DNA from: JBFMFH01 sp964481395
GTDB taxonomy: Bacteria; Acidobacteriota; Vicinamibacteria; Vicinamibacterales; JAKQTR01
NCBI GenBank assembly: GCA_964481395.1
Contig: CAYZYG010000012.1
Span: 1-64,000, forward strand
Reading direction: 5' to 3'
Length of the DNA: 64,000 bases
Shown: positions 1 through 8,996 of the stretch, in pieces
How positions within the stretch are numbered: position 1 is the stretch's first letter
How the letters are laid out: every line of letters starts with the position of its first letter
Notes under the pieces: generated by a model
Told to the model about the DNA's origin: nothing
Databases searched by the model: none
What the model saw: the letters and a program-made list of their open reading frames with translations, nothing else
Translations under genes and position numbers: made by a program

Positions 1-1233
1 GGGGTTGCCGCCCCCGCCGCCGCCGCCTACGTATTTGTACGGGATCCAGTTGATGAGCTGGTGAATCTGGGCCGCGGCGGCGGCCGCGACCAGCCACTGC
101 CACGGCGCGCGCCGCCTGCGCGCGAGCGCGAACGCCGCCGCCGCGAAGACCGCCGGGAAGAAATACGGGACCAGGCCCGAGTAGCGGCCGACGAAGAAGT
201 AGCCCAGGTTGCGCGAGAAGACCGTCCAGAACACGCGCCGGTCGAAGATGACCTCGGTCAGGACCCGGTTCGTCGTACGGTCCTGCCCGACGCCCTCCCA
301 CTGGACCTGGCGGTTCTGGAACGGGAACTCGCCGTAGAACGTGCGCCGGTCTCCGCCCTGGAAGTTCCACTCGCCGCTGACCGCGATGTTGCCGGCCAGC
401 AGGACGGCCCCGCACGCGCCGAACAGCAGGCCGGCGGCCGCGCCGTGCTTCCATCGTCGCCGGTAGGCCATCCAGGCCAGCACGGGGAGGATGAGCAGCA
501 GGTTCGAGGGCTTCGAGAAGGTGGCGATGCCCAGCAGGATCGCCGCCGTCAGGTCGGACCACGGGCCGAGGAGCCAGCGCGTGCCCGTCGGCGCCGTTTC
601 CGCCCGGGCGACCTCCTTGTAGAGCCAGCAGAAGTACCCGAGGAAGACGAGTCCCAGGTTGAACAGTTCGGGCGTGAGCCAGACGAAGTAGGCGGGCGCG
701 ACCGACGCCATCAGGAATCCTGCGGCCAGCAGCAGCGAGACCAGGGGGGACGACCGGGTGTTCAGGAACAGGTAGCCGGCCAGCAGCATCAGGCCGAGCA
801 CGATCGCGTGCAGGACCAGGAACCCGTTGGTGCCGAACAGGGCGACGAACGGCGCCGCTGCGAGCGGATAGATGTACGACTTGCCGTAGAAGAGCCGGGC
901 GGCGTCAGGGTCCGGCCTGGAGTCGACACGGAGGAACGGAAAGCCACCGCCCCAGCGCACATCGAGGTCGCGGCCCTTCTTGAGGAAGACGCCCGAGGGG
1001 CCGGCCGGGAACTCCCGCCAGACGCGCACGAGATCCTCGCGGCGGTACGAGAGATCGCCGTCGCTCGCGAGGCTGTGCGCCATCATGTAGTAGGTCGCCT
1101 CGTCGCTGTGAATGCCGAAGGCCGCCCGGGAGAAATCGATGGAGAGGGCGACGCCCGCGTAGATCGCCACCACCACGACGGCGGCCGCCAGTCCCGGCAG
1201 CGGGTCGACGCGGTGGGCGCGCTCTCCGATCAC
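1..1233 (-). CDS. Polytopic membrane protein, GT-C glycosyltransferase-like (3' end outside window)
   Basis: About 411 residues are visible and the C-terminus runs off the window. A GTG start at 1233 overlaps the stop of the upstream GT4 gene in a GTGA arrangement. The protein opens with a hydrophobic segment, then a first loop containing HSDEATYYMMAHSLA, an acidic loop layout like that of GT-C (ArnT/PMT-like) enzymes that use lipid-linked sugars. Several further membrane segments follow, and a YVGGGGGG stretch lies at the edge. Being last in a glycan operon supports a role in transferring sugars at the periplasmic face. The GT-C assignment rests on topology and context, not on a catalytic motif I can prove. 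Confidence 0.7.
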   Translation of the reverse strand, partial: MIGERAHRVDPLPGLAAAVVVVAIYAGVALSIDFSRAAFGIHSDEATYYMMAHSLASDGDLSYRREDLVRVWREFPAGPSGVFLKKGRDLDVRWGGGFPFLRVDSRPDPDAARLFYGKSYIYPLAAAPFVALFGTNGFLVLHAIVLGLMLLAGYLFLNTRSSPLVSLLLAAGFLMASVAPAYFVWLTPELFNLGLVFLGYFCWLYKEVARAETAPTGTRWLLGPWSDLTAAILLGIATFSKPSNLLLILPVLAWMAYRRRWKHGAAAGLLFGACGAVLLAGNIAVSGEWNFQGGDRRTFYGEFPFQNRQVQWEGVGQDRTTNRVLTEVIFDRRVFWTVFSRNLGYFFVGRYSGLVPYFFPAVFAAAAFALARRRRAPWQWLVAAAAAAQIHQLINWIPYKYVGGGGGGGNP

Positions 1234-2432
1234 GTCGTCCCCTTCTCGGTCAGGAATCCGAGGTCCTCGTCGAGGATGCCCTTGCGGCGCGTCGGCCGTG
1301 ACACGCGGTGCAGCAGATCGTAGAGCCGCTCCATCTTCCGTACGAATGCGTGGATGTCGTAGGCTCGGCCGGTTTGTCGGGCGTTGGCTGCCAGGCGGGC
1401 ACGCTCCTCCGGCTGGTTCATGAGCTCGGTGATCGCGCGCGCGAGCGCGCTGGCGTCCCGCTTGGGTACGATCCGGGCGTCGTGACCGTCGGTCAGGATG
1501 TCGAGCAACCCGTCCGCGTCGGTCGCGACGATCGCCTTTCCGGCGGCGAGCGCTTCGAAGGCCGTCAGCGGCGTGCCTTCCCAGAGGGAGGGAAAGACCG
1601 ACAGATCGAACGCGGACAACGCGCGCGCCACGTCCTTCACGAAGCCGGCGAACACGAACCGCTCCCCCAACCCGAGGGCACGGGCCTGCGCTTCGAGAGC
1701 CGGGAGGAGCGGTCCTTCGCCGACGAGATAGAACCGTGCCGATGGGTGCCGGTCCACGACACTCCGCGCGGCGTCCACCAGGAATTCGTTGCCCTTCGAA
1801 TCGTGCAGCCGCGTGACCGTGCCGATGGCGAACTCGCCTTCCCTCACGCCCAGTTCCCGCCGGGCGCCGGCGATCTCCTCAGCCGTCCGCGGGCGGCTGA
1901 ACTCGTCGAGCGGCGCGCCGAGATACACGACCTTGACCTTCCGGGCCGGCACGAGGCGCGCGTTGATGACGAAGTCGGCTGTGCTGCGGGACACGGCGAT
2001 GGCGAGGTCCGTGAACGGCTCGAGCGCGCGGTCGGCGACCTTCTGGAACCACGGCGTGTCGGTCAGGTTCGCGTGTTCGTGCAGGATGGCTGGGATGCCG
2101 CGGATGGCCGCTGCGGCCCGCCCGAACGTCGTCGCGCCGTAGCCGTGCAGGTGCAGGATGTCGATCCGCTTCGCGTCGATGACCTTGAGCAGCGCGGGCA
2201 GCGTCGCCGGATCGAATCTCGAACGCTGCAGGTACGTGATGTCGATGCCGAAGGACTCGAGCGTTTCCTCGGAGAGATCCTTCTTGCGCAGGCTCACCAG
2301 CGCGACGTTGTAGCGGCTGGCGTCGAAGGCCGGGATCATCCAGGCGAAGAGCCGCTTCACCCCGTGCATGCGCGATCCCTCCCAGCCGAGGTGATCGCAG
2401 ATTTGCAGGACGTTCAGCCGCCGTTCAGTCAT
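1230..2432 (-). CDS. Glycosyltransferase family 4
   Basis: This 400-residue cytoplasmic GT-B enzyme probably moves a sugar from an NDP donor onto a growing surface glycan. The N-terminal acceptor domain starts NVLQICDHLGWEGSRMHG and includes DILHLHGYGA. The C-terminal donor domain has the E-x7-E region SLWEGTPLTAFEALAAGK, typical of GT4 retaining enzymes. The ATG at 2432 is preferred over a longer frame because upstream residues are Arg/Ser/Trp-rich and overlap the acyltransferase gene. It overlaps both neighbours by a few bases, so it is translationally coupled. Substrate is unknown. Confidence 0.9.
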   Translation of the reverse strand: MTERRLNVLQICDHLGWEGSRMHGVKRLFAWMIPAFDASRYNVALVSLRKKDLSEETLESFGIDITYLQRSRFDPATLPALLKVIDAKRIDILHLHGYGATTFGRAAAAIRGIPAILHEHANLTDTPWFQKVADRALEPFTDLAIAVSRSTADFVINARLVPARKVKVVYLGAPLDEFSRPRTAEEIAGARRELGVREGEFAIGTVTRLHDSKGNEFLVDAARSVVDRHPSARFYLVGEGPLLPALEAQARALGLGERFVFAGFVKDVARALSAFDLSVFPSLWEGTPLTAFEALAAGKAIVATDADGLLDILTDGHDARIVPKRDASALARAITELMNQPEERARLAANARQTGRAYDIHAFVRKMERLYDLLHRVSRPTRRKGILDEDLGFLTEKGTT

Positions 2433-3186
2433 GGTGCGCTGCTCCGTGCGGCTCGGCCGTCCTCCGGCCGACCACCCGCGCCGGCATGCCCACCGCGATG
2501 GCGTACTCCGGCACGTCCTCCCGGACCACAGCACCCGCGCCGACGATCGCGTGCGGTCCGATCCGGACCCCGTCGAGCACCTTCACGCCCGCGCCCATCC
2601 AGACACCGCTGCCGATGACGACGCCCGCCGACCGCCTCGACTGTTCGAGCACCGCCTTCGACGTGTCGCTGAAATCGTGGTCGCCGCCGATTACGTAGCA
2701 GTACGCCGCCAGGAGCGCATCTTCCCCGAGGACCACGCGGCTCGCCGAGAACACCTCACAGTTGAACCCCAGATTCGCCCGGTCCCCTAGCCGGATGTCG
2801 CCATTCTTGCACGACAGGATGGTGTTGCGCCCGACGAAGACGCCGCTGCCGATCGTGATGCCCTCGTTCGAGTCGCCTTTCGCGTCGAGCAGGCAGTTGT
2901 CGTCGATCACGACATTGTCCCCGACCCGGATCTTTGAGGGATGACGTAAGACAACGTGCTGGCCGAACACGACGTTGCGGCCGCAGGCGCCCAGCAGCCT
3001 GGGGTACAACGCTTTTCGCAGCGCGAGCCCGAGCGCGCCCGGCACCGACTGGCTCGCCAGCACGATGAGCTCGTGCTTGAGCAGGGCCCCCCACCCGCGG
3101 CGTCCGACCACCAGCGCCGCGTACTTCTCGGCGGCCGACGTCCGGGCGTCGAACAGCTGTTGCTGGGCCTTTGGAATGTCGGTCAT
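2425..3186 (-). CDS. Left-handed beta-helix (hexapeptide) acyltransferase
   Basis: This 253-residue protein has a helical N-terminus (MTDIPKAQQQLFDARTSA) followed by hexapeptide repeats from about residue 80, such as IGSGVFVGRNTIL and GAGVKVLDGVRIGPHAIVG. It ends in the VPEYAIAVGMPARVVG motif common in sugar O-acetyltransferases of the LbH superfamily. Such enzymes move an acetyl group from acetyl-CoA to a sugar hydroxyl. The start at 3186 overlaps the epimerase stop in an ATGA junction. It probably decorates the glycan made by this operon. Confidence 0.88.
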   Translation of the reverse strand: MTDIPKAQQQLFDARTSAAEKYAALVVGRRGWGALLKHELIVLASQSVPGALGLALRKALYPRLLGACGRNVVFGQHVVLRHPSKIRVGDNVVIDDNCLLDAKGDSNEGITIGSGVFVGRNTILSCKNGDIRLGDRANLGFNCEVFSASRVVLGEDALLAAYCYVIGGDHDFSDTSKAVLEQSRRSAGVVIGSGVWMGAGVKVLDGVRIGPHAIVGAGAVVREDVPEYAIAVGMPARVVGRRTAEPHGAAHHD

Positions 3187-4169
3187 CTCACCCACCCCTG
3201 TTCCCGGTACCAGTGCAGGGTACGCCGAACGCCGTCGCGCAGGCCGACCTGGGGATCGAACCCCAGCTCGCGCCTGGCCCGCCCGATGTCGAACGCGCGA
3301 CTCTTCGTGAAAAAGTCCACCCGCCGGCGGTACAGGGGAGGCTCGACGCGCATCGGCACGCAGACCATCTCGCAGAGCGCGCCCGCGATCCAGAATGGCC
3401 AGACCGGCAGGCGCAGCCAAGGTGGATCGACCCCGGCTTCCTCGGCGATCACGCGGATCAGCTCGTTGAGACGGGTGACCTCCCCGCCGGCCAGGATGTA
3501 GGTCCGGCCGGCGGCGGCCGGCGCCTCTCCGCAGAGCCGGAACCCCTCGCACAGGTCGTCGATGTAGGTCAGGTGATAGAAGATCTGCCCGTTTCCCAGC
3601 ACCACGAATCGGCGAGTCGCGACACCACGGAAGAGTTTCAGCAGGCGCGTGTCTCCGGGGCCGTAGATGCCGCTCGGCCGCGCGATAACCAACTCGGTGC
3701 CGGCGCGGACGGCAGCCTCGCGCGCGAGGCGTTCGCCCTCGAGTTTGGTCCGCTGGTACTCGTCGCCAGGCTGAAGCGGCGCGTCTTCGTCGGCTGGTGG
3801 CTGTTCGACATCGCCGTGAACGCCGACCGTCGAACAGTGCACGACCCGGCGGACCCCGGCTCTCGCTGCCGCATTCACGATCGCGGCGGCGGCCTCCGCA
3901 TTGATCGCGGCGTAGTCGCGGGATCCGACGCCGGCCTGCCGGTAGATGGCGGCGATGTTGTAAACGACGTCCACGCCGGCCAGCGCGCGCGCCAGGCCGG
4001 CAGGTTCCCTCAGGTCGCCGGCGTGCACCTCGATGCCGTCACGCTCGAGCGCGGTCGCGCGCGCGTCGTGGGCGCGGGCGAGGGCTCGCACCGTGTGCCC
4101 GGCTTCGCGAAGCCGGCGGGCCAGATGACCGCCGGTGAATCCCGTGGCCCCGGTTACGAAGACGCGCAT
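3183..4169 (-). CDS. NAD-dependent epimerase/dehydratase (extended SDR)
   Basis: This 328-residue protein opens with the Rossmann motif MRVFVTGATGFTGGHLA (GxxGxxG). It carries the SDR catalytic Ser in HCSTVGVHG and YxxxK as YQRTK, followed by a substrate-binding C-terminal domain. It is typical of NDP-sugar epimerases and hopanoid-type HpnA-like reductases. The ATG at 4169 starts at the natural Rossmann beginning and overlaps the methyltransferase by 16 bp. Exact substrate cannot be read from the sequence; context suggests an NDP-sugar. Confidence 0.88.
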   Translation of the reverse strand: MRVFVTGATGFTGGHLARRLREAGHTVRALARAHDARATALERDGIEVHAGDLREPAGLARALAGVDVVYNIAAIYRQAGVGSRDYAAINAEAAAAIVNAAARAGVRRVVHCSTVGVHGDVEQPPADEDAPLQPGDEYQRTKLEGERLAREAAVRAGTELVIARPSGIYGPGDTRLLKLFRGVATRRFVVLGNGQIFYHLTYIDDLCEGFRLCGEAPAAAGRTYILAGGEVTRLNELIRVIAEEAGVDPPWLRLPVWPFWIAGALCEMVCVPMRVEPPLYRRRVDFFTKSRAFDIGRARRELGFDPQVGLRDGVRRTLHWYREQGWVR

Positions 4170-4903
4170 CGTCGTGCCACGACCGTGACGGGAGACCCGG
4201 CCAGTGCGAGCAGCCCCGCCGCCTTGAGCGCGGCCTCGACCCGCTCGGTGAACACCCGCGAGCCGACCGCTTTGTGCACCGCGATGGGCAGGACGAACTG
4301 CCGATGCACGCGTTCGACACGATACCCGGCTTCGTCCAGCACAGCACGGACGGCCCCGGCGCGCAGCACCCGGTAGGCCTCGACGTTTCGCCCAAGCCGG
4401 GCGAGGGCCCTGCGGGCGGCGGCCTGAAGCGCGGCGGCGCTGAACGCCGCCGGATAATCGAACACGACGCGGTGCCGCGACACCCGGCACAGCTCCCGCA
4501 GGCAGAGACGCCAGTCCGGCGTGTGCATGAGCACACGCAGACTGATCGCCGCGTCGAAACTGGCGTCGTCGAACGCCAGACGATGGGCGTCGCCCGTTTC
4601 GAACCGCACGGCGAGCCCCTGCTCTTCCGCGCGGGTCATCGCGACGCGCAGCATTTCGGCCGACGCGTCGATGCCGACGACGGCCGCGCCGCGCGTGGCC
4701 AGCGCCAACGCCGCCCGTCCGGTTCCGGTGCCCACATCGAGGATGCCCAGACCGGTCACGTCGCCGAGAAACTCGGCCAGCACGCGCTCCTGGGTTTCCG
4801 CGAGGAGCGTCCCGATCGGTCCGCTGAAGCGGAGCGCGTCGAAGCGGCCCGCCATGCCCGGATCGGCGTACACACGGTAGCTGTAGTGGTCCGGTACCGT
4901 CAC
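4154..4903 (-). CDS. Class I SAM-dependent methyltransferase
   Basis: This 249-residue protein has motif I as ILDVGTGTGRAALALA (about residues 54-69), the acidic end of strand 2 in VVGIDASAEML, and FDAAISLRVLMHTPDW as the motif II/III region. These fix it as a class I methyltransferase of the Methyltransf_11 type. The GTG start at 4903 overlaps the stop of the upstream GT4 in a GTGA junction. It may methylate a sugar or a lipid carrier, but no acceptor is evident. Confidence 0.85.
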   Translation of the reverse strand: MTVPDHYSYRVYADPGMAGRFDALRFSGPIGTLLAETQERVLAEFLGDVTGLGILDVGTGTGRAALALATRGAAVVGIDASAEMLRVAMTRAEEQGLAVRFETGDAHRLAFDDASFDAAISLRVLMHTPDWRLCLRELCRVSRHRVVFDYPAAFSAAALQAAARRALARLGRNVEAYRVLRAGAVRAVLDEAGYRVERVHRQFVLPIAVHKAVGSRVFTERVEAALKAAGLLALAGSPVTVVARRCASS

Positions 4904-6093
4904 GCGGCCCTTTCGTCCTCGGGCGCGTGACCCGAGATGAACTCGAGAGTCCGGCGCGTGCGGTCCAGATACGCCTCGTACGTGTACTTCTCGGCCGCGA
5001 GCGCGGCGGCGGCGCTGGCCAGGGTCGCCCCCAAGGCCCGGTCCTCCAGGACGCGGACGATGCCATGACCGAAGGCCTCGGCCGTCGGCTCAGTGAGCAG
5101 CGCGACCTTCGGATCGAGCACCTGCGTGTGCGTCAGGAGGTTCGTGGCGACGATGGGCCGGCCCGATCTCAGGTACTGGTAAATCTTGAGCGGCGTGTTC
5201 GTGCCGCGGCTTCTCGGCGAGACGAGCACGTCGGCGGCTTCCAGGTACGCCGGGATCTCCGCCGCCGGTCGCTCGCCCGCGAACACCGTACTGGCAGCCA
5301 CACCCGCGCGCTCCGCCAGGCGACCCACATGCGCGACCTGCTCCGGGTGCCCGCCCGCGAGGAGGAGCTTCGCGGCCGGCACCCTCGCCGAGACGACACG
5401 CATGGCGTCGAGCAGGAGATCGAGACCCTGGTACGCTTCGAAGGTGCCCGTGTAGAGCACGACGCGGTCGTCGTCAGTCAGGCCGTGCCGCGGGCGCACC
5501 GGGTTCGGGGCGCCCAGCGGGCCCGTATCGCCGGAGCCCGGAGCATTCTCGATGAGCACGACCGGCGCGTCAGGGCGGATGTCCCTGACCGTTTCCTCCA
5601 GGTGGCGGCAGATCACGATAATCGCCTTGGACCCGGTCACCATGCGCCGCTCGAGCCAGCGGAACGCGGCGACCATGAGCCGGGACCGGCTGAACCTGAA
5701 GTTCGAGAGCTGCTGCGGGAGGCTCGAGTGCATGTCGTAGAGGTGGGGGACGCCGAGCCACCGGGCGAGCAGCAGGCCAATGGCTCCACCTTCCTCGTGG
5801 GAGTGCACGAAATCGTAGCCTCCCTGTCTCGCCACGCCGAACGCGCGGGCCGCCAGGGACAGATCGAGCGGGACCTTCGCCCAGGAAGGACCGATTTTCA
5901 CGCGATCGACGAAGGGCGGACGCCGGGCGCGGAACACCCGGAGGTTGGGCAGCGATACGTCACGCCCGAACGGGTACGTGACCAGATCCACGGTGTGCCC
6001 GAGATCGGTGAGAGCCCGGATCCGGTGGTACTCGCTGAAGGGAGTGCCACGGGGTTCGAAGAACGGCTCCGGGGCGATCATGAGAATGCGCAT
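4900..6093 (-). CDS. Glycosyltransferase family 4
   Basis: This 397-residue GT-B enzyme begins MRILMIAPEPFFEPRGTPFSEY, the classic GT4 N-terminus with a Gly-rich donor loop. Domain 2 contains LYTGTFEAYQGLDLLLDA and the late region LVSPRSRGTNTPLKIYQYL, the variant nucleotide-sugar site of this subfamily. It is the first gene of the minus-strand glycan operon, divergent from the flippase-like gene across a 240-bp gap. Function is assembly of a surface glycan; donor and acceptor are unknown. Confidence 0.9.
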   Translation of the reverse strand: MRILMIAPEPFFEPRGTPFSEYHRIRALTDLGHTVDLVTYPFGRDVSLPNLRVFRARRPPFVDRVKIGPSWAKVPLDLSLAARAFGVARQGGYDFVHSHEEGGAIGLLLARWLGVPHLYDMHSSLPQQLSNFRFSRSRLMVAAFRWLERRMVTGSKAIIVICRHLEETVRDIRPDAPVVLIENAPGSGDTGPLGAPNPVRPRHGLTDDDRVVLYTGTFEAYQGLDLLLDAMRVVSARVPAAKLLLAGGHPEQVAHVGRLAERAGVAASTVFAGERPAAEIPAYLEAADVLVSPRSRGTNTPLKIYQYLRSGRPIVATNLLTHTQVLDPKVALLTEPTAEAFGHGIVRVLEDRALGATLASAAAALAAEKYTYEAYLDRTRRTLEFISGHAPEDERAA

Positions 6094-6333
6094 GCGTGGT
6101 CGCGTGGCTCACCGATCCGACTGCCAAAGCCCGCTGCTTCGGCCCGATCACCTGATTCTAGGAGACAGGCGTCGAGAGCGTCAACGAAACGACAGAGAAC
6201 TGTCGCGGTCTGAAGAACTTAGAGGAGGTGCGCGTGACTGCCTCCCGGACCGCCGCCGCCGCGTGGACACCATGTATTCGGGCGTGGTACGCTCGATCGG
6301 ATTGACATCCACCACGGGCACCGACCTCTGTTG
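6094..6333. other. Divergent intergenic region
   Basis: This 240-bp stretch separates the minus-strand GT4 operon from the plus-strand UPF0104 gene, so both promoters should lie here. I see no convincing -35/-10 pair, no clear Shine-Dalgarno before 6334 and no RNA gene. Confidence 0.5.
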
Positions 6334-7350
6334 ATGGACCGCACTCCCCGTACCCCCGCCACGTCCCGCTCCAGGCGGGTCTCGATGCTGATCCTGAAGA
6401 CGGTCGTGTCGGTGGGTCTCCTCGCGCTCCTGTTCTCGAGGACGGACCTCCGGCAGGTCTGGAAGCACGCCAGCACGGCCAGCCCCGGCTGGCTGCTGGC
6501 CGCGCTCGGGCTGTATCTGGCCATGATCCTGGTGTCGGCCTGGCGCTGGCGACTGCTCCTCGACGCCCAGCGTGTGGCCGTTTCAGGCCCGCTCCTGGTC
6601 AATTCGTACCTCGTCGCGACCTTTTTCAACAACTTCCTGCCGAGCAACATTGGCGGTGACGTCGTGCGCGTGACGGATACGGCCCGCCAGGCCGGTTCGA
6701 AGACGCTGGCGACCACGATCGTCCTCATGGACCGAGGTATCGGCCTCCTCGGCCTGGTCGCAGTTGCCGCCGCAGGGGCGACGGCACTGTCGGCGCGTGG
6801 GGGACCGTCTCCGGTCTGGGCTCCCGTTCTCTGGCTGGTGCTTTCGGGCGGGCTCGTCCTGTCGAGCGCCCTGGTCCTCCTGCCGGACGGCGTCGGCCGC
6901 CTCCTCCGTCCACTGAGGGTCATCAATCCCGAGTGGGTCGACGAACGGATTGCGCGGCTGACCGGCGGACTCTCGCGCTTTCGGGAAGCGCCCCGCTCGC
7001 TGGCATCCTGCCTGGGCGGCGCGGTCGTGGTGCAGGGCATCCTCGTGGGTTTCTATGCCGCCGTAGCCCTGAGCATGCACATCCCGGTGCCCCTGTGGCA
7101 CCTGGCCGTCCTGGTGCCGGTGTCCTTCATCGTCCAGATGGCTCCCGTCTCGATGAATGGATTCGGGGTGCGCGAGGCGACCTTCTCGTACTACTTTGCC
7201 CAGATCGGGGTGCCCATCGAGTCGGCGCTGGCCGTTTCCTTCATGGGTGCGGCCCTGATCATGCTGTTCTCCGTTTCGGGTGCCGTCGCGTACTGGATGC
7301 GCGGTCGAGCCTTCGCCGCCGCGCTGTCTGCCGAAGAGCCAACCGACTGA
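6334..7350 (+). CDS. UPF0104/AglD-like lysylphosphatidylglycerol synthase TM-domain protein
   Basis: This 338-residue integral membrane protein has about eight hydrophobic segments. It shows the family signatures FFNNFLPSNIGGDVVR and MAPVSMNGFGVREATFSYYF. The family (LPG_synthase_TM) includes the membrane half of MprF, which flips aminoacyl-lipids, and archaeal AglD. Here the soluble synthase domain is absent, so a flippase or transporter-like job in lipid-linked glycan export is inferred. ATG at 6334 is chosen; a TTG lies one codon earlier. A second family member is encoded at 10151. Confidence 0.85.
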   Translation: MDRTPRTPATSRSRRVSMLILKTVVSVGLLALLFSRTDLRQVWKHASTASPGWLLAALGLYLAMILVSAWRWRLLLDAQRVAVSGPLLVNSYLVATFFNNFLPSNIGGDVVRVTDTARQAGSKTLATTIVLMDRGIGLLGLVAVAAAGATALSARGGPSPVWAPVLWLVLSGGLVLSSALVLLPDGVGRLLRPLRVINPEWVDERIARLTGGLSRFREAPRSLASCLGGAVVVQGILVGFYAAVALSMHIPVPLWHLAVLVPVSFIVQMAPVSMNGFGVREATFSYYFAQIGVPIESALAVSFMGAALIMLFSVSGAVAYWMRGRAFAAALSAEEPTD

Positions 7351-7588
7351 GACCGCCAGCGTCTCCTGGGCGGTCGCGTCGCCGTCGATCTGGGTCTCCC
7401 CTCCCGTTCTGGACCCCGGGTGGGCTGGCCACGGTCCACGTTCCACCATCCCGATCCGTGGCACCCCAGGGCGCCGGCGGGGTGCCGCGGCAGACCGGTA
7501 AAGCTGGCACGATTCTCGCTCGATAACTCCTCAGAAGGGGCGGGGCGCGTCCGAACTGTCGCTGCCCCACTTTCCGGGAGTCATCCAG
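7351..7588. other. Intergenic region, nothing recognised
   Basis: This stretch of about 240 bp lies between two plus-strand genes. It has no supported gene, RNA or strong hairpin that I can see. It probably carries the lipoprotein promoter. Confidence 0.4.
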
Positions 7589-8755
7589 ATGCGACGGTCC
7601 ATTCCTGTTCATCTCGCGGCGGCGGCGCTCGCCGCGCTGGCGGTCGGATGTGAATCGCAGAAGAGCAGCAATCCGACGAGCCCGTCGGTCGCCGGTCCCA
7701 TTCCCGGCGTCAACATCACGGCGCCGGTCCTGCTCGAACCGAGTGCCGGCGCGCGCATCCGTGCGCAGGATCAGCCGCTGACCCTGCTCATTGAGAACGC
7801 CACGACCAACGGCGAGCGGCCGATCTCCCTGACGTTCGAGATTGCGACCGACACGGACTTCAACAATCGGGTGTTCGCCCGCGAGAACATCTCGCCGGGG
7901 CCGAACGGCCGGACGAGCCTCCGACTGCCCGACGCGCTGGCCGCCGACCGGACGTACTACTGGCGCGCCCGGGCGCTGGACGGCGCCAATACGGGCCCCT
8001 TCTCCACCCCGGTCAGCTTTCAGATTTACACCCCCGTTGAACTGCAGGCGCCGACTCCGCTTGCGCCCGTCGGGGACATCAAGCTTGCGACGCGGCGGCC
8101 CGAGTTCTCCGTGCGCAACTCGGTGCGCAGCGGACCGGTTGGTGCGGTCACCTACGTTTTCGAAATTTCGGAGAACCAGACCTTCACGGTCGTCGAGGCG
8201 GTCGTGACGCTGTCCGAGCAGCCTGTCGAGACGCGATTCACCATCGCGCAGGAACTGAAGACCAGCCAGCGGTACTTCTGGCGGGCACGGGCATCCGACC
8301 CCGAGACCACGAGCGCCTGGTCGGCCGTCCAGATCTTTCAGACCCCGGACCCGCCGCCAGTGCCGACGCCCACGCCGACACCCACGCCGGCCCCGCCCGC
8401 GGGTGGATGGCCGACGTCTGGACCGGACATCGTCACGTACGTCGAACAGCGGTACCCCCAGTACCTGCGCTGCTGCGTGAGCCTCGACGAGCGGAAGGAG
8501 AACATGGCGTTCATCCGCGACCGGATGATTGAAGCCGGCATCTGCGGGGGGCTCGATCTCGCCTGGAATCTGAAGCGTGGCGGTCCGGAGAAGAGCATCG
8601 ACTACCTCGCCTACCGGAAGAACGGCACCTGGATCGGTGTCGACATCGGGTTCGACTACGACAACACGAGCATGCCGCTCCGTCTCCAGTGGGGCGAGGA
8701 CGGACCGCTCTACATCTATCCCGAAACGTATCTGCCTCGACCTGCCTGCAGGTAG
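7589..8755 (+). CDS. Lipoprotein with two Ig/Fn3-like repeats and an uncharacterised C-terminal domain
   Basis: This 388-residue protein starts with a signal peptide (MRRSIPVHLAAAALAALAVGC) whose lipobox-like AVGC places the lipidated Cys at residue 21. Two related beta-sandwich modules follow; each ends with an aromatic motif (RTYYWRARALDG and QRYFWRARASDP) like carbohydrate-surface Fn3-type repeats. A PTPTPTPTPAPPA linker leads to a C-terminal domain of about 110 residues containing ENMAFIRDRMIEAGICGGLD. I do not recognise that last domain. The protein is probably anchored at the cell surface or periplasm, near glycan genes. Confidence 0.8.
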   Translation: MRRSIPVHLAAAALAALAVGCESQKSSNPTSPSVAGPIPGVNITAPVLLEPSAGARIRAQDQPLTLLIENATTNGERPISLTFEIATDTDFNNRVFARENISPGPNGRTSLRLPDALAADRTYYWRARALDGANTGPFSTPVSFQIYTPVELQAPTPLAPVGDIKLATRRPEFSVRNSVRSGPVGAVTYVFEISENQTFTVVEAVVTLSEQPVETRFTIAQELKTSQRYFWRARASDPETTSAWSAVQIFQTPDPPPVPTPTPTPTPAPPAGGWPTSGPDIVTYVEQRYPQYLRCCVSLDERKENMAFIRDRMIEAGICGGLDLAWNLKRGGPEKSIDYLAYRKNGTWIGVDIGFDYDNTSMPLRLQWGEDGPLYIYPETYLPRPACR

Positions 8756-8763
8756 CCACGGTC

Positions 8764-8797
8764 GGCCGGGGGGCGTTGCAGGCGGCGCCTCCCGGCC
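8764..8797 (+). terminator. GC-rich hairpin after lipoprotein gene
   Basis: A 12-bp stem (left arm 8764-8775, right arm 8786-8797, one G-U pair) with a 10-nt loop begins nine bases after the stop codon. It has no U-tract, so it may act with Rho or as a 3'-end stabiliser. Confidence 0.5.
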
Positions 8798-8917
8798 CCG
8801 ACGCGTGCCCGTGAGCCCCGGCACGGCGTCAAGTCGGGTCGACTCCCGACTCCCGACGACGATCACGGTCCCTCCCCCCTGCGCGCCCAGCCGGGCCCTC
8901 CCCTGCCGTCCCGCCAA

Positions 8918-8946
8918 TTGACCAGCCTGCGGTCGCGGGGTACGAT
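8918..8946 (+). promoter_or_regulatory. Candidate sigma70-type promoter for the radical SAM operon
   Basis: TTGACC at 8918-8923 is followed after exactly 17 bases by TACGAT at 8941-8946, which fits a vegetative promoter. The radical SAM ATG lies about 50 bases downstream, at 8997. Confidence 0.5.
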
Positions 8947-8996
8947 GGGGTACCGACCAAGGTCCTAGCTGTCAGGCAGATCGCCCCTGTCGCCCC

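Noticed and set aside
1..40. GC-rich trinucleotide run at the window start
   Set aside because: It is explained as the Gly-rich YVGGGGGG segment of the truncated membrane protein.
61..1323. Long plus-strand open frame across the GT-C-like gene
   Set aside because: It is very rich in Arg, Glu and Gly and matches no fold; the minus strand here encodes a convincing membrane protein.
8350..8395. Short repeats resembling a tandem array
   Set aside because: They encode the Pro-Thr linker of the lipoprotein and are explained as coding low complexity.
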